Counted from the first letter of the stretch, positions 8,052 through 17,732 are shown. The stretch: DNA of 38,866 bases from Clostridia bacterium (GCA_017437145.1 JAFSBT010000001.1:1-38866); one strand, 5' to 3'. A program made the numbers and translations. The notes: a model not told the origin generated them from the sequence alone.

Positions 8052-8829
8052 TTATATTCTACAACTCACCCAAAAAGCTAAAACACATAAAATTAAAGAA
8101 ATTATACCTTCTATAGTTAAACTAAATCCAGGGTAAAGTACAAATACGGAACTAATAGTAAAACCAATAATTCCAAAATAAGTATGAATTTTAAAATGTT
8201 CAAATAAGAATTTTAATAAAATTAAAAAGATTATACCGCCAATTATAAGACCTATAATAATTGGTAATAGTATATTTAAGTTTAGAGTTACAATAGCATC
8301 AAGATATGTTTGATAAATTCCTAAAATCATAAGAATAACTGTTTTGCTAACTCCGAGGAATAACGATTCCTGCAGACATTAAAATTCCACATAGTATTAA
8401 AAAAGAATTGTTTTGGATATCAATAATTTGATTTATAAGAGAAGTTTTTTCAAGAGTAATTAAATAAAAACTAAGTGAAAAAGTAAATAAAGCACATAAA
8501 ATATAAGAAAGTTTTATTTTATGTGTTTTTATTTGATTAAATACTATTTTAATACTACCTAATATTAGACCTATAAAAACAAAGGAAATTGGTCTTGAAA
8601 ATTTATCAAACAAAAAGTTTAAAATATTACCACAAACAAAAACTCCAACTAAAACACCTATTGCAATAGGAAATAAAAATTTAAAGTTTTGTTTAATATC
8701 TTTAAAAAAATTAGTTATTGAATTTATGATTTTTTCATACAGACCAAAAACTACACACATAACGCCACTACTAATACCAGGTAAAATTGCTCCTATTCCA
8801 ATTGTAATACCAACAAAAAAGTTTTTCAA
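8052..8829 (-). CDS. DUF368 membrane protein, read through a CGG +1 recoding site
   Basis: Minus-strand gene encoding about 258 residues if the CGG at 8355-8353 is read as CGGA = Gly. TTG at 8829-8827 is chosen as start because AGGTGA lies five bases upstream; GTG at 8838 is the alternative. The first part (about 158 residues) has GAILPGISSGVMCVVFGLYE. The frame then reads ATT CCT CGG AGT TAG, while the +1 frame continues as VSKTVILMILGIYQTYLDAI. Together they give IVIP-G-VSKTV, matching the second conserved PGVS-type repeat of DUF368. The protein is polytopic with hydrophobic helices throughout. DUF368 members have been linked to undecaprenyl-phosphate recycling (PopT); that function is family knowledge, not seen here. 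Confidence 0.8.
8353..8355 (-). other. CGG recoding site in the DUF368 gene
   Basis: Zero-frame CCT CGG AGT TAG on the minus strand, with a stop two codons after CGG. Skipping the C gives CCT-GGA-GTT-AGC and restores the conserved Pro-Gly-Val-Ser motif. Confidence 0.85.
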
Positions 8830-8944
8830 AAAAATCACCTATTTAATATATATTAAAAAATTAAAATAATATTAAATAAATTGACCATGCACTTTTGTTT
8901 TTTTAACGACATATAATTTGTTATAGAAAAGAGAGGTGCATTAT

Positions 8945-9640
8945 TTGCTAGTTTTTATTTCAGGTTTTTTAAGTTTTCTAAAGACAGCAATTTTTTTGGT
9001 TGGTTATATTTCAAATAGTGCTTTGTTTCCAGAGCCATTAACACCAGAAGAAGAAACGGAAGTTTTACAAAGGTATATGAAAGGTGATGAGGATGCAAGA
9101 AATATATTGATTGAAAGGAACTTAAGATTAGTAGCACATATTTGTAAAAAATATAATATTCCTAATATAGAAAATGAAGATTTAATTTCAATAGGTACAA
9201 TAGGTTTGATAAAAGGAATAAATACTTTTAGTTTAGAAAAAGGTGTACGTTTAGCTACATATGCTGCTAGATGTATAGAAAATGAAATACTAATGTATTT
9301 AAGAAGTACAAAGAAACTAGGGTCGGAGGTCCATTTGAATGAACCAATAGGGAAAGACAAAGACGATAATGAGATTTCATTAATGGATATTTTAGAAAAT
9401 GATGATAAGGCAATAGAAGATGAAATAGATTTTAAAATGAAAATAAGAAAAGTTTATGAAAAAATGAAAGAGGTTTTAAAGGAAAGAGAAAAAACAATAT
9501 TAGAGTTAAGATTCGGATTAACAGGAAAGAAACCAAAAACACAAAACGAAGTAGCTAAGCTTATGGGAATATCTCGCTCTTATGTATCTAGAATTGAAAC
9601 AAAAGCTATTAATAAATTGGCAAAAGAAATACAAGAATAA
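8945..9640 (+). CDS. sigK: RNA polymerase sporulation sigma factor SigK
   Basis: 231 residues. I chose TTG at 8945 because GAGAGGTG ends six bases upstream; GTG at 8936 overlaps that site. A hydrophobic pro-sequence (LLVFISGFLSFLKTAIFLVG) is expected to anchor pro-SigK and be removed by proteolysis. Region 2 (ARNILIERNLRLVAHICKKY, DLISIGTIGLIKGI, YAARCIENEILMYLR) and region 4 (LRFGLTGKKPKTQNEVAKLM, then GISRSYVSRIE) match SigK closely. SigK directs late mother-cell transcription during sporulation. The gene is uninterrupted, with no skin-type element. A CATATAAT box at 8910-8917 could be a sporulation or housekeeping -10. It contains an arginine CGC (9575), showing that other CGN codons are read normally. 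Confidence 0.9.
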   Translation: MLVFISGFLSFLKTAIFLVGYISNSALFPEPLTPEEETEVLQRYMKGDEDARNILIERNLRLVAHICKKYNIPNIENEDLISIGTIGLIKGINTFSLEKGVRLATYAARCIENEILMYLRSTKKLGSEVHLNEPIGKDKDDNEISLMDILENDDKAIEDEIDFKMKIRKVYEKMKEVLKEREKTILELRFGLTGKKPKTQNEVAKLMGISRSYVSRIETKAINKLAKEIQE

Positions 9641-9650
9641 TTGTATTATT

Positions 9651-9730
9651 GTATTTGGAGTTTAGAGTTTGGAAATTTAAGCTAAAAACATAAATAAAAA
9701 TCCGATGTCCAAATTCTAATAACTAAATAC
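9651..9730. repeat. Family B inverted repeat
   Basis: GTATTTGGAGTTTAGAGTTTGG (9651-9672) faces CCAAATTCTAATAACTAAATAC (9709-9730), an imperfect 22-bp inverted repeat with about 36 bases between. Related elements lie at 21991-22080 and 25658-25752, with a half copy at 8016-8046. Confidence 0.65.
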
Positions 9731-9814
9731 TTTTTTTAACATATTTCTTCCAATTTTCATATATTTATGATAATATATTATAGAATTATTTTATAAAAAA
9801 AGGAGTAGTTACAA

Positions 9815-11131
9815 ATGCCAAATATCAAAATAGATTTTAAGAATACAGAAATAAAAGAAAAAGATTTTACAAAGTACAAAGCAAAGGTTACACAAATACA
9901 TAATAAATTACATGAAATAGCAAATGAAGAAGATAAGTTTGTAGGTTGGCTAAACTTACCAACAAATTATGATAAAGAAGAATTTGAAAGAATAAAAAAA
10001 GCTGCTAAAAATATACAAGAAAATTCAGAAGTTTTTCTAGTAATAGGAATAGGTGGTTCATATTTAGGAGCAAGAGCAGTTATAGAATCGCTTACGAATA
10101 CTTTTTATAATTTAATAGAAAAGAAACAAAGAAAATTTCCTCAAGTATTTTTTGTAGGAAATAATATAAGCCCTAACTATGTAAATGATTTAATTGAATG
10201 TATAGGAGATAAAGATGTTTCTATAAATGTTATATCAAAATCTGGAACAACTACAGAACCTGCAATAGCATTTAGAATTTTTAGAGAATTTTTAGAATCA
10301 AAATATGGTATAGATGAAGCAAGGAAAAGAATTTATATTACAACAGATAAAGAAAAAGGAGCATTAAAAAAATTATCAGATGAAGAAGAATATGAAACAT
10401 TTGTAATACCAAGTAATGTTGGGGGAAGATATTCGGTATTAACTGCAGTAGGATTATTGCCAATAGCTGTAGCTGGAATTGACATAGATAAGCTTATGGA
10501 AGGTGCTAGAATGGCACAAAACAGTTATAATGAAGAAAATATAAAATATAATCCATGTTACAGATATGCTGTAGCCAGAAATATATTATACAAACAAGAA
10601 AAAACAATAGAAATATTAGTAAATTATGAACCTAAAATGCACTATTTTACAGAATGGTGGAAACAACTTTATGGAGAAAGTGAAGGTAAGAAACAAAAAG
10701 GGATATTCCCAGTAGGAGTTGATTTCACAACAGATTTACATTCATTAGGTCAATATATACAAGAAGGGAAAAGAAACCTTTTTGAAACTGTAATAGTTAT
10801 TGAGAATTCAAAATCAGATATTACAATAAAACATGATGCAGATAATGTGGACGGATTAAATTTCATTGAAGGAAAAACAATGGACTATGTAAATAAAAAA
10901 GCAATGGAAGGAACAGTACAAGCTCATGTAGATGGAGGAGTTCCAAATATAATTTTAACAATTAAAGAATTATCAGAAGAAGTTTTAGGAGAACTTATTT
11001 ACTTCTTTGAATTAGCATGTGGAGTATCTGGACTTGTTTTAGGAGTAAATCCATTTAATCAGCCAGGAGTTGAGGCATATAAAAATAATATGTTTAAACT
11101 TTTAGGAAAACCTGGTTATGAAAATAAATAG
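9815..11131 (+). CDS. pgi: Glucose-6-phosphate isomerase
   Basis: 438 residues, ATG start with AAAGGAG upstream. Interconverts glucose-6-phosphate and fructose-6-phosphate in the cytoplasm. Visible signatures: [15 protein letters not shown] (about 72-86), [14 protein letters not shown] (about 141-154), [19 protein letters not shown], then [20 protein letters not shown], and the C-terminal [19 protein letters not shown]. The length is typical of the short Firmicutes form. It is followed after eight bases by murB, so the two are probably co-transcribed. Confidence 0.95.
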   Translation: MPNIKIDFKNTEIKEKDFTKYKAKVTQIHNKLHEIANEEDKFVGWLNLPTNYDKEEFERIKKAAKNIQENSEVFLVIGIGGSYLGARAVIESLTNTFYNLIEKKQRKFPQVFFVGNNISPNYVNDLIECIGDKDVSINVISKSGTTTEPAIAFRIFREFLESKYGIDEARKRIYITTDKEKGALKKLSDEEEYETFVIPSNVGGRYSVLTAVGLLPIAVAGIDIDKLMEGARMAQNSYNEENIKYNPCYRYAVARNILYKQEKTIEILVNYEPKMHYFTEWWKQLYGESEGKKQKGIFPVGVDFTTDLHSLGQYIQEGKRNLFETVIVIENSKSDITIKHDADNVDGLNFIEGKTMDYVNKKAMEGTVQAHVDGGVPNIILTIKELSEEVLGELIYFFELACGVSGLVLGVNPFNQPGVEAYKNNMFKLLGKPGYENK

Positions 11132-11139
11132 GAGAATAT

Positions 11140-12045
11140 ATGCAAGAAGTTTATAATGAAATAATTAAAAATATTGAAAAAGAAAGAGTCTTAAAGGATG
11201 AATGGATGAGTAAACATACTTCATTTAAAATAGGAGGAAAAGCAGATTTGTTTATTAAAGCAAATTCTATTGATGAAGTTAAGTTTATTTGTACTATAGC
11301 AAAACAGAAAAATATACCAATATGTTTAATTGGGAATGGAACTAATATTTTAGTAAGTGATAAAGGAATAAGAGGTATAGTTTTAAAGCTTAATTTAAAT
11401 GAAGTAAAAGTACAAGATGAATTTATTTATGCTGAGGCAGGAGCATTATTATCAAAAGTTGCAAGTGTTGCATGTCAAAATTCTTTATCTGGGTTTGAAA
11501 AGCTTTCAGGAATACCTGGAACAATAGGTGGAGCTATAAAAATGAATGCTGGAGCATATGGACAAGAAATGAAAGCATTAATATGTGAAACAACATATTT
11601 AGATGAAAATTTAGAATTAAGAACAATAAAAAATGAGGAACATGAATTTTCATATAGAAAAAGTTTTTTTTCAAGTAAAAAAAATTATTGTATACTTGTA
11701 ACTAAATTAAAATTAGAAAAAGGTGTACAAGAAGATATAAAAAAAGAAATGCATGATTTACTAGTTTCGAGAAAAATCAAACAACCATTAGAATATGCAA
11801 ATGCAGGAAGTACTTTTAAAAGAGGAGAAAACTTTATAACAGCAGAACTTATAGACAAAGCTGGATTAAAAGGATATAATATAGGGAATGCCTATGTATC
11901 CGAAAAGCACGCAGGATTTATAATTAATAAAGGAAATGCAACAGCAAAAGATGTTTTAGAATTAATTGAAAAAGTACAGCAAATAGTATATGAAAAGTTT
12001 AATAAAAAAATAGAATTAGAAATAGAATTTATAGGCGAAAGATAA
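11140..12045 (+). CDS. murB: UDP-N-acetylenolpyruvoylglucosamine reductase
   Basis: 301 residues, starting eight bases after pgi. FAD-dependent reduction of UDP-GlcNAc-enolpyruvate to UDP-MurNAc, a cytoplasmic step of peptidoglycan synthesis. Visible: HTSFKIGGKADLF (FAD-binding start), CLIGNGTNILVSDKGIRG, GFEKLSGIPGTIGGAIKMNAGAYG (split here: GFEKLSG and IPGTIGGAIKMNAGAYG), FSYRKSFF, and NAGSTFKR with the catalytic Ser. The length and the Ser-containing motif fit the type II (Bacillus/Staphylococcus) form. With murL and a murD2-like gene further on, the window carries three peptidoglycan-precursor genes. Confidence 0.95.
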   Translation: MQEVYNEIIKNIEKERVLKDEWMSKHTSFKIGGKADLFIKANSIDEVKFICTIAKQKNIPICLIGNGTNILVSDKGIRGIVLKLNLNEVKVQDEFIYAEAGALLSKVASVACQNSLSGFEKLSGIPGTIGGAIKMNAGAYGQEMKALICETTYLDENLELRTIKNEEHEFSYRKSFFSSKKNYCILVTKLKLEKGVQEDIKKEMHDLLVSRKIKQPLEYANAGSTFKRGENFITAELIDKAGLKGYNIGNAYVSEKHAGFIINKGNATAKDVLELIEKVQQIVYEKFNKKIELEIEFIGER

Positions 12046-12070
12046 AGATATTCATTATTAGTTAAGAAAT

Positions 12071-12156
12071 GTAGGGGCGACCATCGATTAGCTGTGCGAA
12101 ATGGAATGAGCTACAGATAATACATGCCCTGGGGGTATTGGTCGTACGTGACCCGT
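12071..12156. repeat. Interrupted family A palindrome
   Basis: The left arm GTAGGGGCGACCATCG (12071-12086) and a degenerate right arm GGTCGTACGTGACCCG (12140-12155) are separated by about 53 bases that do not occur in the other copies. It looks like a family A palindrome split by an insertion or rearrangement. The trailing GACCCGTAAGGAATAC matches the sequence after the copy at 17651. Confidence 0.55.
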
Positions 12157-12165
12157 AAGGAATAC

Positions 12166-12270
12166 TTAATAATGAATAGTTAAAAATGAATTATGAATAG
12201 TGAATAATAAATGAAAGAATTATTAATTATTAATTGTTAATTATTCATTATTCATTATTAATTAATAATG
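12166..12270. repeat. Family C AT-rich inverted repeat
   Basis: TTAATAATGAATAGTTAAAA and neighbouring ATGAATAGTGAATAA on the left face TTATTCATTATTCATTATTA on the right, just before the yvcK-like gene. The same motif set recurs at 36056-36165 between dnaK and dnaJ. Confidence 0.7.
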
Positions 12271-12288
12271 TATTCGGAGGTATATAAC

Positions 12289-13854
12289 GTGAAAAATTTT
12301 ATAAGATGGTTTAAAAATAGTAAAGGAGTAAAAAGATGGATAATATTGCTTTTCATATCAATGATATTAATTTGTTATGGATTTTCTAAAGTTATGTCCA
12401 CAGAAGAAGTAGGCAATATCTTAGAATTAATTGAAATTGTTATTACATTTGCATTAGGCTTTGTAGGATTTGTTACAGGAATTATTTTTATACAAAGAAA
12501 AACTATTGAAGCTACATTAACTTCTACTAAGGATAATGAAGAAATATCTGATGTAAAAGTTACTAATAGTATATACGATAAAGGACCAAAAGTTGTTGTA
12601 ATTGGTGGTGGATCTGGAATAAATAATGTGCTTGAAGGATTAAAAAAATATACAACAAATATTACTGCTATTGCTACAGTATCAAGCTATGGGAACGAAA
12701 AAACTTTTTCAAAAAAAGAATTAAAATTAAGACCTATGGAAGATGTTCAAGAAAACATGATTGCACTTTGTCCAAATAGTGAAAAAATGAACCAATTAAT
12801 GAAATATAAATTTACAGAAGGAAAATTAAAAAATCTAAGTTTTGGTGATATATTCTTATCTGCAATGGAAAATGTATATGATGATTCTGGAAAAAGTATA
12901 GAAAAAAGTTCAGAAATTTTAAATATGGTTGGAAAAGTAATTCCAGTAACGTTAGATGAAATGAATATATGTGCTGAACTTCAAGATGGTACAATTGTTG
13001 AACAAAAAAATAAAATTGCAGAAATTGTTTCTGATAAAATAACAAGAATAAACAGAGTATATATAAACCCAACTAATTGTAGACCGACAGAAGGAATTAT
13101 AGATGCAATTAAAGAAGCTGATGCAATTGTTATAGGACCTGGAAGTTTATATACAAATGTAATACCAAATTTACTTATAAGAGGAGTTTCAAAAGCTATT
13201 AAGGATAGTAAAGCCTTAAAGATATATATATCAAATGTTATGACAGAACCAGGACAAACAGATGATTATGAAGTTTCAGACCATATAAAAGCAATACAAG
13301 AACATGCAGGAGAAAATATTATTGATTTTTGTATAGCTGATACTGGTGAAATAATACCAGAATATGTTAGAAAATATAATCTAGCTGGTTCAACACTTGT
13401 TAATCCAGATACTAAAAATGTAAAAGGAATGGGCATAATTGTTTATGAAGCAAATGTCTCAACACTTAAGGATGAACATATAATTCACAATCCAGACAAT
13501 ATTGCAAGGGCTATAATTGAAATCATATGTACAGATTTTAAAATAAAAGACCAACAAAGTGATGAAGGTTATTTATTATTAAATTCTAAATTAAAAGAGG
13601 AAGAAAAAAAGAATCAAGCAAATAAAGCAAAGAAAGTAAAAGAACCAAAAAAAACAAAGGAAAAAGGAACAAGAAAAGAAAGCAAATTTACGGCCAAATA
13701 TAAAGAAAGAATAAAATCGATTCAAGAAAGTGAATTATCAAGGCAGACAAATTTAAAAGTACATAAAAAAGCTGAAAAGATGATTAGCGAAGAAGAAAAA
13801 AAACAAAAAGAAGAATTTTTAAAAGAAACATATGAAAAAACAATGAAAAAATAG
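12289..13854 (+). CDS. YvcK/GlmR-like protein with a membrane-anchor extension
   Basis: 521 residues from GTG 12289, which has GGAGG eight bases upstream. Residues 1-90 contain two predicted membrane helices (around WIILLFISMILICYGF and VITFALGFVGFVTGIIF). A YvcK/CofD-like Rossmann domain follows, opening with KVVVIGGGSGINNVLEGLK. Later motifs include RPMEDVQENMIALC, NPTNCRPTEGIIDAI, IVIGPGSLYTNVIPNLL and YISNVMTEPGQTDDYEVSDH. The last 90 residues are a Lys/Glu-rich tail, probably coiled coil. YvcK/GlmR binds UDP-sugars and governs carbon flow into cell-wall precursors. The usual neighbours rapZ and whiA are not adjacent here; whiA is at 30247. The membrane anchor and charged tail make this an unusual, longer form. 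Confidence 0.85.
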   Translation: MKNFIRWFKNSKGVKRWIILLFISMILICYGFSKVMSTEEVGNILELIEIVITFALGFVGFVTGIIFIQRKTIEATLTSTKDNEEISDVKVTNSIYDKGPKVVVIGGGSGINNVLEGLKKYTTNITAIATVSSYGNEKTFSKKELKLRPMEDVQENMIALCPNSEKMNQLMKYKFTEGKLKNLSFGDIFLSAMENVYDDSGKSIEKSSEILNMVGKVIPVTLDEMNICAELQDGTIVEQKNKIAEIVSDKITRINRVYINPTNCRPTEGIIDAIKEADAIVIGPGSLYTNVIPNLLIRGVSKAIKDSKALKIYISNVMTEPGQTDDYEVSDHIKAIQEHAGENIIDFCIADTGEIIPEYVRKYNLAGSTLVNPDTKNVKGMGIIVYEANVSTLKDEHIIHNPDNIARAIIEIICTDFKIKDQQSDEGYLLLNSKLKEEEKKNQANKAKKVKEPKKTKEKGTRKESKFTAKYKERIKSIQESELSRQTNLKVHKKAEKMISEEEKKQKEEFLKETYEKTMKK

Positions 13855-13874
13855 AAAAGTGGAGGAAGTCACAA

Positions 13875-15917
13875 ATGAAGTTTTCTAAAAAGGATTTAAC
13901 TTTAGAAGAAGGATTAACAAAAGAATGGATTATAACAAATGGACTTGGGGGATATTCATCAAGTACTATTTTAGGAATAAATACAAGAAAATATCATGGT
14001 TTATTAGTTGCACCATTAACACCACCTGCAAGAAGATTTGTAATACTTTCAAAAATAGATGAAAGTATAGAAGTAGACAATCAAAAATACGATTTATACG
14101 CTAATTTAGGGGTGAATTTTAGCTCGAATGGTTATAAATATTTAGAAGAATTTGAAAAAGATTATACTCCTATTTATACTTATAAAGTTAATGATATTAC
14201 AATAAAAAAAATAATATGTATGGAGAATGGAAAAAATACAGTTTGTGTATTATATAAAGTATATAATAATGGAAAAAAAGCTAAATTTACATTAGCACCA
14301 ATTATAACTTTTAGAGATTTCCATACAATGAATACAAATCATGAATATAATTTAAAACAAACTATAAAACAAAACAAGGTGAAAATTGAAGTGGATGAAA
14401 ATTCAAGTACACCTATTTATATGAATGCATCTCATGGTACATATATAGAACATTTTAATGATACTTTTAGAAACATGTATTATATACAAGAAGAAAAAAG
14501 AGGGTTTTATCCAGAAGAAAATTTATCTGTACCAGGCAGATTTGAAATTGAAATACCTGAAAAAGAAACAAGAGAATATACTTTTGTATGTTCATTAGAA
14601 GAAAATATAGAAGAAATAGATGTAAAAAAAATAATAAATAAAGAAATTGTTAGAATAAATGAATTAATGTCTAAAACAGAAATATTGCCAAGGAAAACAG
14701 ATATAACAAAAGAAACAAAACAAGATTTGTCAAAAAGAGAATTGCTAAGAGATTTTACAATAGCAGTTGATAATTTTATTGTGTATAGACCACACTTTGG
14801 ATTATATACAATAATTGCAGGATATCCATGGTTTTTAGATTGGGGAAGAGATTCTTTAATATCTTTTGAGGGATTATTGTTAAAAACAAAAAGATATGAT
14901 GTAGCAAAAGATGTATTACTTACACTAATAAAAGATGTGAAATTTGGATTAGTTCCAAATGGATATTCAGGATATGATAATAGACCATTATACAATAGTG
15001 TAGATAGTGCTTTATTATTATTTGAACAAGTACATAAATATTTAAAATATACTTCAGACTATGATTTTATAGAACAACAAGTTTATAACAAACTAATGCA
15101 TATTATAGAAAGTTTTCTAAGAGGAATAGATGTTGACAATGCAAATATTTTTATAGATAAAAAGGATTTCTTATTATCAGCAGGAACAGAAGATACACAA
15201 ATCACATGGATGGATGCAAAATATGGGAATCATTGTTTTACTCCAAGAAATGGTAAAGCAGTAGAAATAAATGCATTATGGTATAATGCTTTAAAAATCA
15301 TAGAAGAACTTTGTATAAAAATGAAAGAAAGAGAAAGAGCTCATAAATATGCAGACTTAGCAAATAAATGTAAAGAGTCTTTTGAAAAAAGTTTTTATAA
15401 TAAAAGTAAAAAGTGCTTATATGATGTAATTGGAGATAATAAAGTTAGACCAAATCAATTATTTGCTCTTTCATTAAGTCATCCAATTATAGAACCGAAT
15501 TCAAAAATTGGAAAAGAAATAATTGAAACAGTTGAAACTAAATTATTAAATAAATGTGGACTAAAAACATTAGCAAAGGGTGAAAAAGGATATATTGCAA
15601 CATATGAAGGGGATGCTTTTAGAAGAGATTCAAGTTATCATCAAGGAGTAACTTGGCCATGGTTATTAGGTTTATACTATGATGCTATTAAAAATAGTAT
15701 TGAGTATGAAAAAGATAAAAAGAAAAAAACAGAATTAGAAGAAAAATTAAAAGATTTTAAAGAAAATGTTAAAAAGAATTTCGTAAAAGAAATGTATAAA
15801 GACGGAGCGATAGGAAGTATTTCAGAAGTATATAATTCTAAAGCACCACAAAAATCAGGAGGTACAATAGCTCAAGCTTGGAGTGTAGCAGAAATTTTTA
15901 GAATTATAGATTTATAA
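13875..15917 (+). CDS. Amylo-alpha-1,6-glucosidase (glycogen debranching enzyme)
   Basis: 680 residues, ATG start with GTGGAGG upstream, 20 bases after the yvcK-like gene. The N-terminal domain opens EWIITNGLGGYSSSTILGIN and TRKYHGLLVAPLTPP. The catalytic (alpha/alpha)6 region has GYPWFLDWGRDSLISFEGLL near residues 315-334, containing the acidic residues typical of GDE_C/GH133, then SAGTEDTQITWMDAKYGN, and near the end QGVTWPWLLGLYYDA. It would hydrolyse alpha-1,6 branch points of glycogen in the cytoplasm. No signal peptide. The terminal SGGTIAQAWSVAEIFRI is also typical. No other glycogen genes are in the window, but pgi lies upstream. Confidence 0.9.
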   Translation: MKFSKKDLTLEEGLTKEWIITNGLGGYSSSTILGINTRKYHGLLVAPLTPPARRFVILSKIDESIEVDNQKYDLYANLGVNFSSNGYKYLEEFEKDYTPIYTYKVNDITIKKIICMENGKNTVCVLYKVYNNGKKAKFTLAPIITFRDFHTMNTNHEYNLKQTIKQNKVKIEVDENSSTPIYMNASHGTYIEHFNDTFRNMYYIQEEKRGFYPEENLSVPGRFEIEIPEKETREYTFVCSLEENIEEIDVKKIINKEIVRINELMSKTEILPRKTDITKETKQDLSKRELLRDFTIAVDNFIVYRPHFGLYTIIAGYPWFLDWGRDSLISFEGLLLKTKRYDVAKDVLLTLIKDVKFGLVPNGYSGYDNRPLYNSVDSALLLFEQVHKYLKYTSDYDFIEQQVYNKLMHIIESFLRGIDVDNANIFIDKKDFLLSAGTEDTQITWMDAKYGNHCFTPRNGKAVEINALWYNALKIIEELCIKMKERERAHKYADLANKCKESFEKSFYNKSKKCLYDVIGDNKVRPNQLFALSLSHPIIEPNSKIGKEIIETVETKLLNKCGLKTLAKGEKGYIATYEGDAFRRDSSYHQGVTWPWLLGLYYDAIKNSIEYEKDKKKKTELEEKLKDFKENVKKNFVKEMYKDGAIGSISEVYNSKAPQKSGGTIAQAWSVAEIFRIIDL

Positions 15918-15933
15918 AAGAAAAGGTGGAATA

Positions 15934-16419
15934 ATGAGAATATTAGGCATTGATCCAGGATTTGCAATAACAGGATACAGTATAATTGATTATGTTGGAA
16001 ATAAATTTAAACTAATTACATCAGGAGCAATTTTAACAGAAGCGAAAACATCATTTCCATTAAGATTAACCAAAATATATGATGATTTAACAACAATAAT
16101 ACAAGAATACAATCCAGATGCAATTTCTGTAGAAGAATTATTTTTCAATCAAAATGTAAAAACAGCGATAAATGTTGCACAAGCAAGAGGGATTGTTTTA
16201 GTTGTTGGTTCGAAAAACAATATACCAACATTTGAATATACACCTTTGCAAGTAAAACAAGCTGTTGCAGGATATGGAAGAGCAGATAAAATACAAGTTC
16301 AGAGAATGGTTAAAACTATACTGAAAGCAGAAAGCTTACCAAAACTAGATGATATTACAGATAGTATGGCTGTTGGAATATGTCATGCTCATTCAGCAAA
16401 ATTTGCAGAAAAGTTATAA
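15934..16419 (+). CDS. ruvC: Crossover junction endodeoxyribonuclease RuvC
   Basis: 161 residues, ATG start with AAAGGTGG upstream. Resolves Holliday junctions with RuvAB. Visible: MRILGIDPGFAITGYSII with the first catalytic Asp at residue 7, SVEELFFNQNVKTAINVAQA with the catalytic Glu, TPLQVKQAVAGYGRADKIQV, and DDITDSMAVGICHAH with the terminal catalytic Asp residues. The length is usual for the family. holA follows after 14 bases. Confidence 0.95.
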   Translation: MRILGIDPGFAITGYSIIDYVGNKFKLITSGAILTEAKTSFPLRLTKIYDDLTTIIQEYNPDAISVEELFFNQNVKTAINVAQARGIVLVVGSKNNIPTFEYTPLQVKQAVAGYGRADKIQVQRMVKTILKAESLPKLDDITDSMAVGICHAHSAKFAEKL

Positions 16420-16433
16420 TGGAGGAATAAAAT

Positions 16434-17439
16434 TTGACAATAGAAGCTTTAGAAAATGAATTAAAGAAGGAAAGTTTAAATAACAGTATATACTTATTTT
16501 ATGGAGAAGAAAGATTTTTATTGGAAAATTGTATAAAGAAAATAAAAAAATCTTTTGGGGAAATTATATCGGGAATAAATTATATCGAGATTGATGAAAC
16601 CAATATAAGAAGCCTTATACAGGAAATAGAAACTCCAGTTTTCGGATATGAAAAGAAATTAATCATGGTAAAAAACTCAGGTTTATTTTCTAAAAAGCGG
16701 AAATAAAGATTTAGAAAAACAAATTGTTAAGTATATAAATGAAAATACAAAACAAATTCAAGAAAGTATAGTTTTAATATTTGTTGAAAATGAAATAGTA
16801 AAAAATGATTTATTGACTACACTAGATAATTTCGGAATTGTATGCAATTTTGAAAAACTAAAACCTAATGATATAGGTAAAAGACTAGGTGGAATAATAA
16901 AAGCATATGGTGTTAATATAAGTGCACAGGACTTACAATTATTCATAGAAGTTTGTGGTACAAATATGCAAGTTCTAATAAATGAAATGAGAAAACTTAT
17001 AGAATATGTTGGTTCTGGAGGAACAATAACAAAAAAAGAAATAGAACTTTTATGTATTAAACAATTAGACTATATTATATTTGACTTAACCGATAATTTA
17101 GGAAAAAAAGATACTAAAAAAGCTTTAGAAGTTTTACATGAACTTATATATAATAAGGAACCAATACAAAAAATTTTAATCACAATATATAATCATTTCA
17201 AAAAATTATATATTGTAAATGTATGTGAAAGATTAAGATTAGATACTGCAAGAAATTTAAATTTAAAACCTAATCAAACCTTCTTAATAAATAAATATAA
17301 AAGACAATCACAGTATTTTAAAGAAAAAGAATTAAGAAATATATTAAAAGAATTAATAAATTTAGATGAAAAATATAAAAAAGGTTCAATAGATATTACT
17401 GTAGGATTAGAATCAATTCTTTGTACATATTGTAGTTAG
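16434..17439 (+). CDS. holA: DNA polymerase III delta subunit, read through a CGG +1 recoding site
   Basis: 334 residues if CGG at 16698 is read as CGGA = Gly. Start is TTG at 16434 with GGAGG seven bases upstream. The first 88 codons give NSIYLFYGEERFLLENCIKK and FGYEKKLIMVKNSGLFSKK. The zero frame then stops two codons on (CGG AAA TAA). The +1 frame continues GNKDLEKQIVKYINENTKQI and includes LIEYVGSGGTITKKEIELL and the C-terminal collar domain (DLTDNLGKKDTKKALEVLHE). HolA is the clamp-loader subunit that opens the sliding clamp and is normally essential, which argues against a broken gene. Assignment rests on the family pattern and length. Confidence 0.85.
16698..16700 (+). other. CGG recoding site in holA
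   Basis: Zero frame AAA AAG CGG AAA TAA. Skipping the C gives AAA AAG GGA AAT AAA GAT, so protein reads ..SKK-G-NKD... The codon is number 89. Confidence 0.85.
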
Positions 17440-17453
17440 AAAGGATGTTGAAT

Positions 17454-17639
17454 ATGAGAATACTAATGTTAGTAGGTATAATAGTTGCAATGTTTGGAGT
17501 AATTTTAATTTATGATGCAAGACCAATAACAAAAAAGAATTTTGGATTTGGAGACCAAAATGAAGCAACTATGGGATTGAAAATAACAGGTTTCATAATG
17601 AGTATTATAGGAACATTATTGGTTATGCTTAGCATATAG
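17454..17639 (+). CDS. Small two-helix membrane protein
   Basis: 61 residues from ATG 17454, with GAAAGG nine bases upstream; an in-frame ATG at 17445 directly abuts that site and is less likely. Two hydrophobic segments (MLVGIIVAMFGVILIY and ITGFIMSIIGTLLVML) flank a polar loop with KKNFGFGDQNEAT. It sits 14 bases after holA and ahead of a family A palindrome. I do not recognise the family. Confidence 0.65.
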   Translation: MRILMLVGIIVAMFGVILIYDARPITKKNFGFGDQNEATMGLKITGFIMSIIGTLLVMLSI

Positions 17640-17650
17640 AGGACGCATAT

Positions 17651-17674
17651 GTAGGGGCGACCAGTGGTCGCCCG
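17651..17674. repeat. Family A palindromic repeat
   Basis: GTAGGGGCGACC-AGT-GGTCGCCCG, a perfect hairpin between the small membrane gene and murL. It is followed by TAACCCGTAAGAAATAC, a tail shared with the copy at 12071. Confidence 0.9.
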
Positions 17675-17700
17675 TAACCCGTAAGAAATACCATTAATAC

Positions 17701-17721
17701 AAAATTTGCTACGCAAATTTT
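17701..17721. repeat. Short hairpin before murL
   Basis: AAAATTTGC-TAC-GCAAATTTT, a perfect nine-bp stem ending immediately before the GAGGAGG ribosome binding site of murL. It could affect translation initiation or act as a weak attenuator; no U-tract follows. Confidence 0.5.
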
Positions 17722-17732
17722 GAGGAGGAAAG

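Noticed and set aside
8945..9640. skin-like interruption of sigK
   Set aside because: The reading frame is continuous from pro-sequence to region 4.
14507..14995. Minus-strand open frame inside the debranching enzyme gene
   Set aside because: A codon-bias shadow of a well-conserved plus-strand gene with no ribosome binding site. The same applies to other antisense frames, for example in dnaK at 34717-35217.
16434..17439. holA, murL, spoIIIAE, spoIIIAH, hemW, hrcA, the lipid kinase and DUF368 as pseudogenes
   Set aside because: All breaks are the same CGG +1 event. The frames on both sides are well conserved, several genes are normally essential, and no other kind of frameshift or nonsense mutation is seen.
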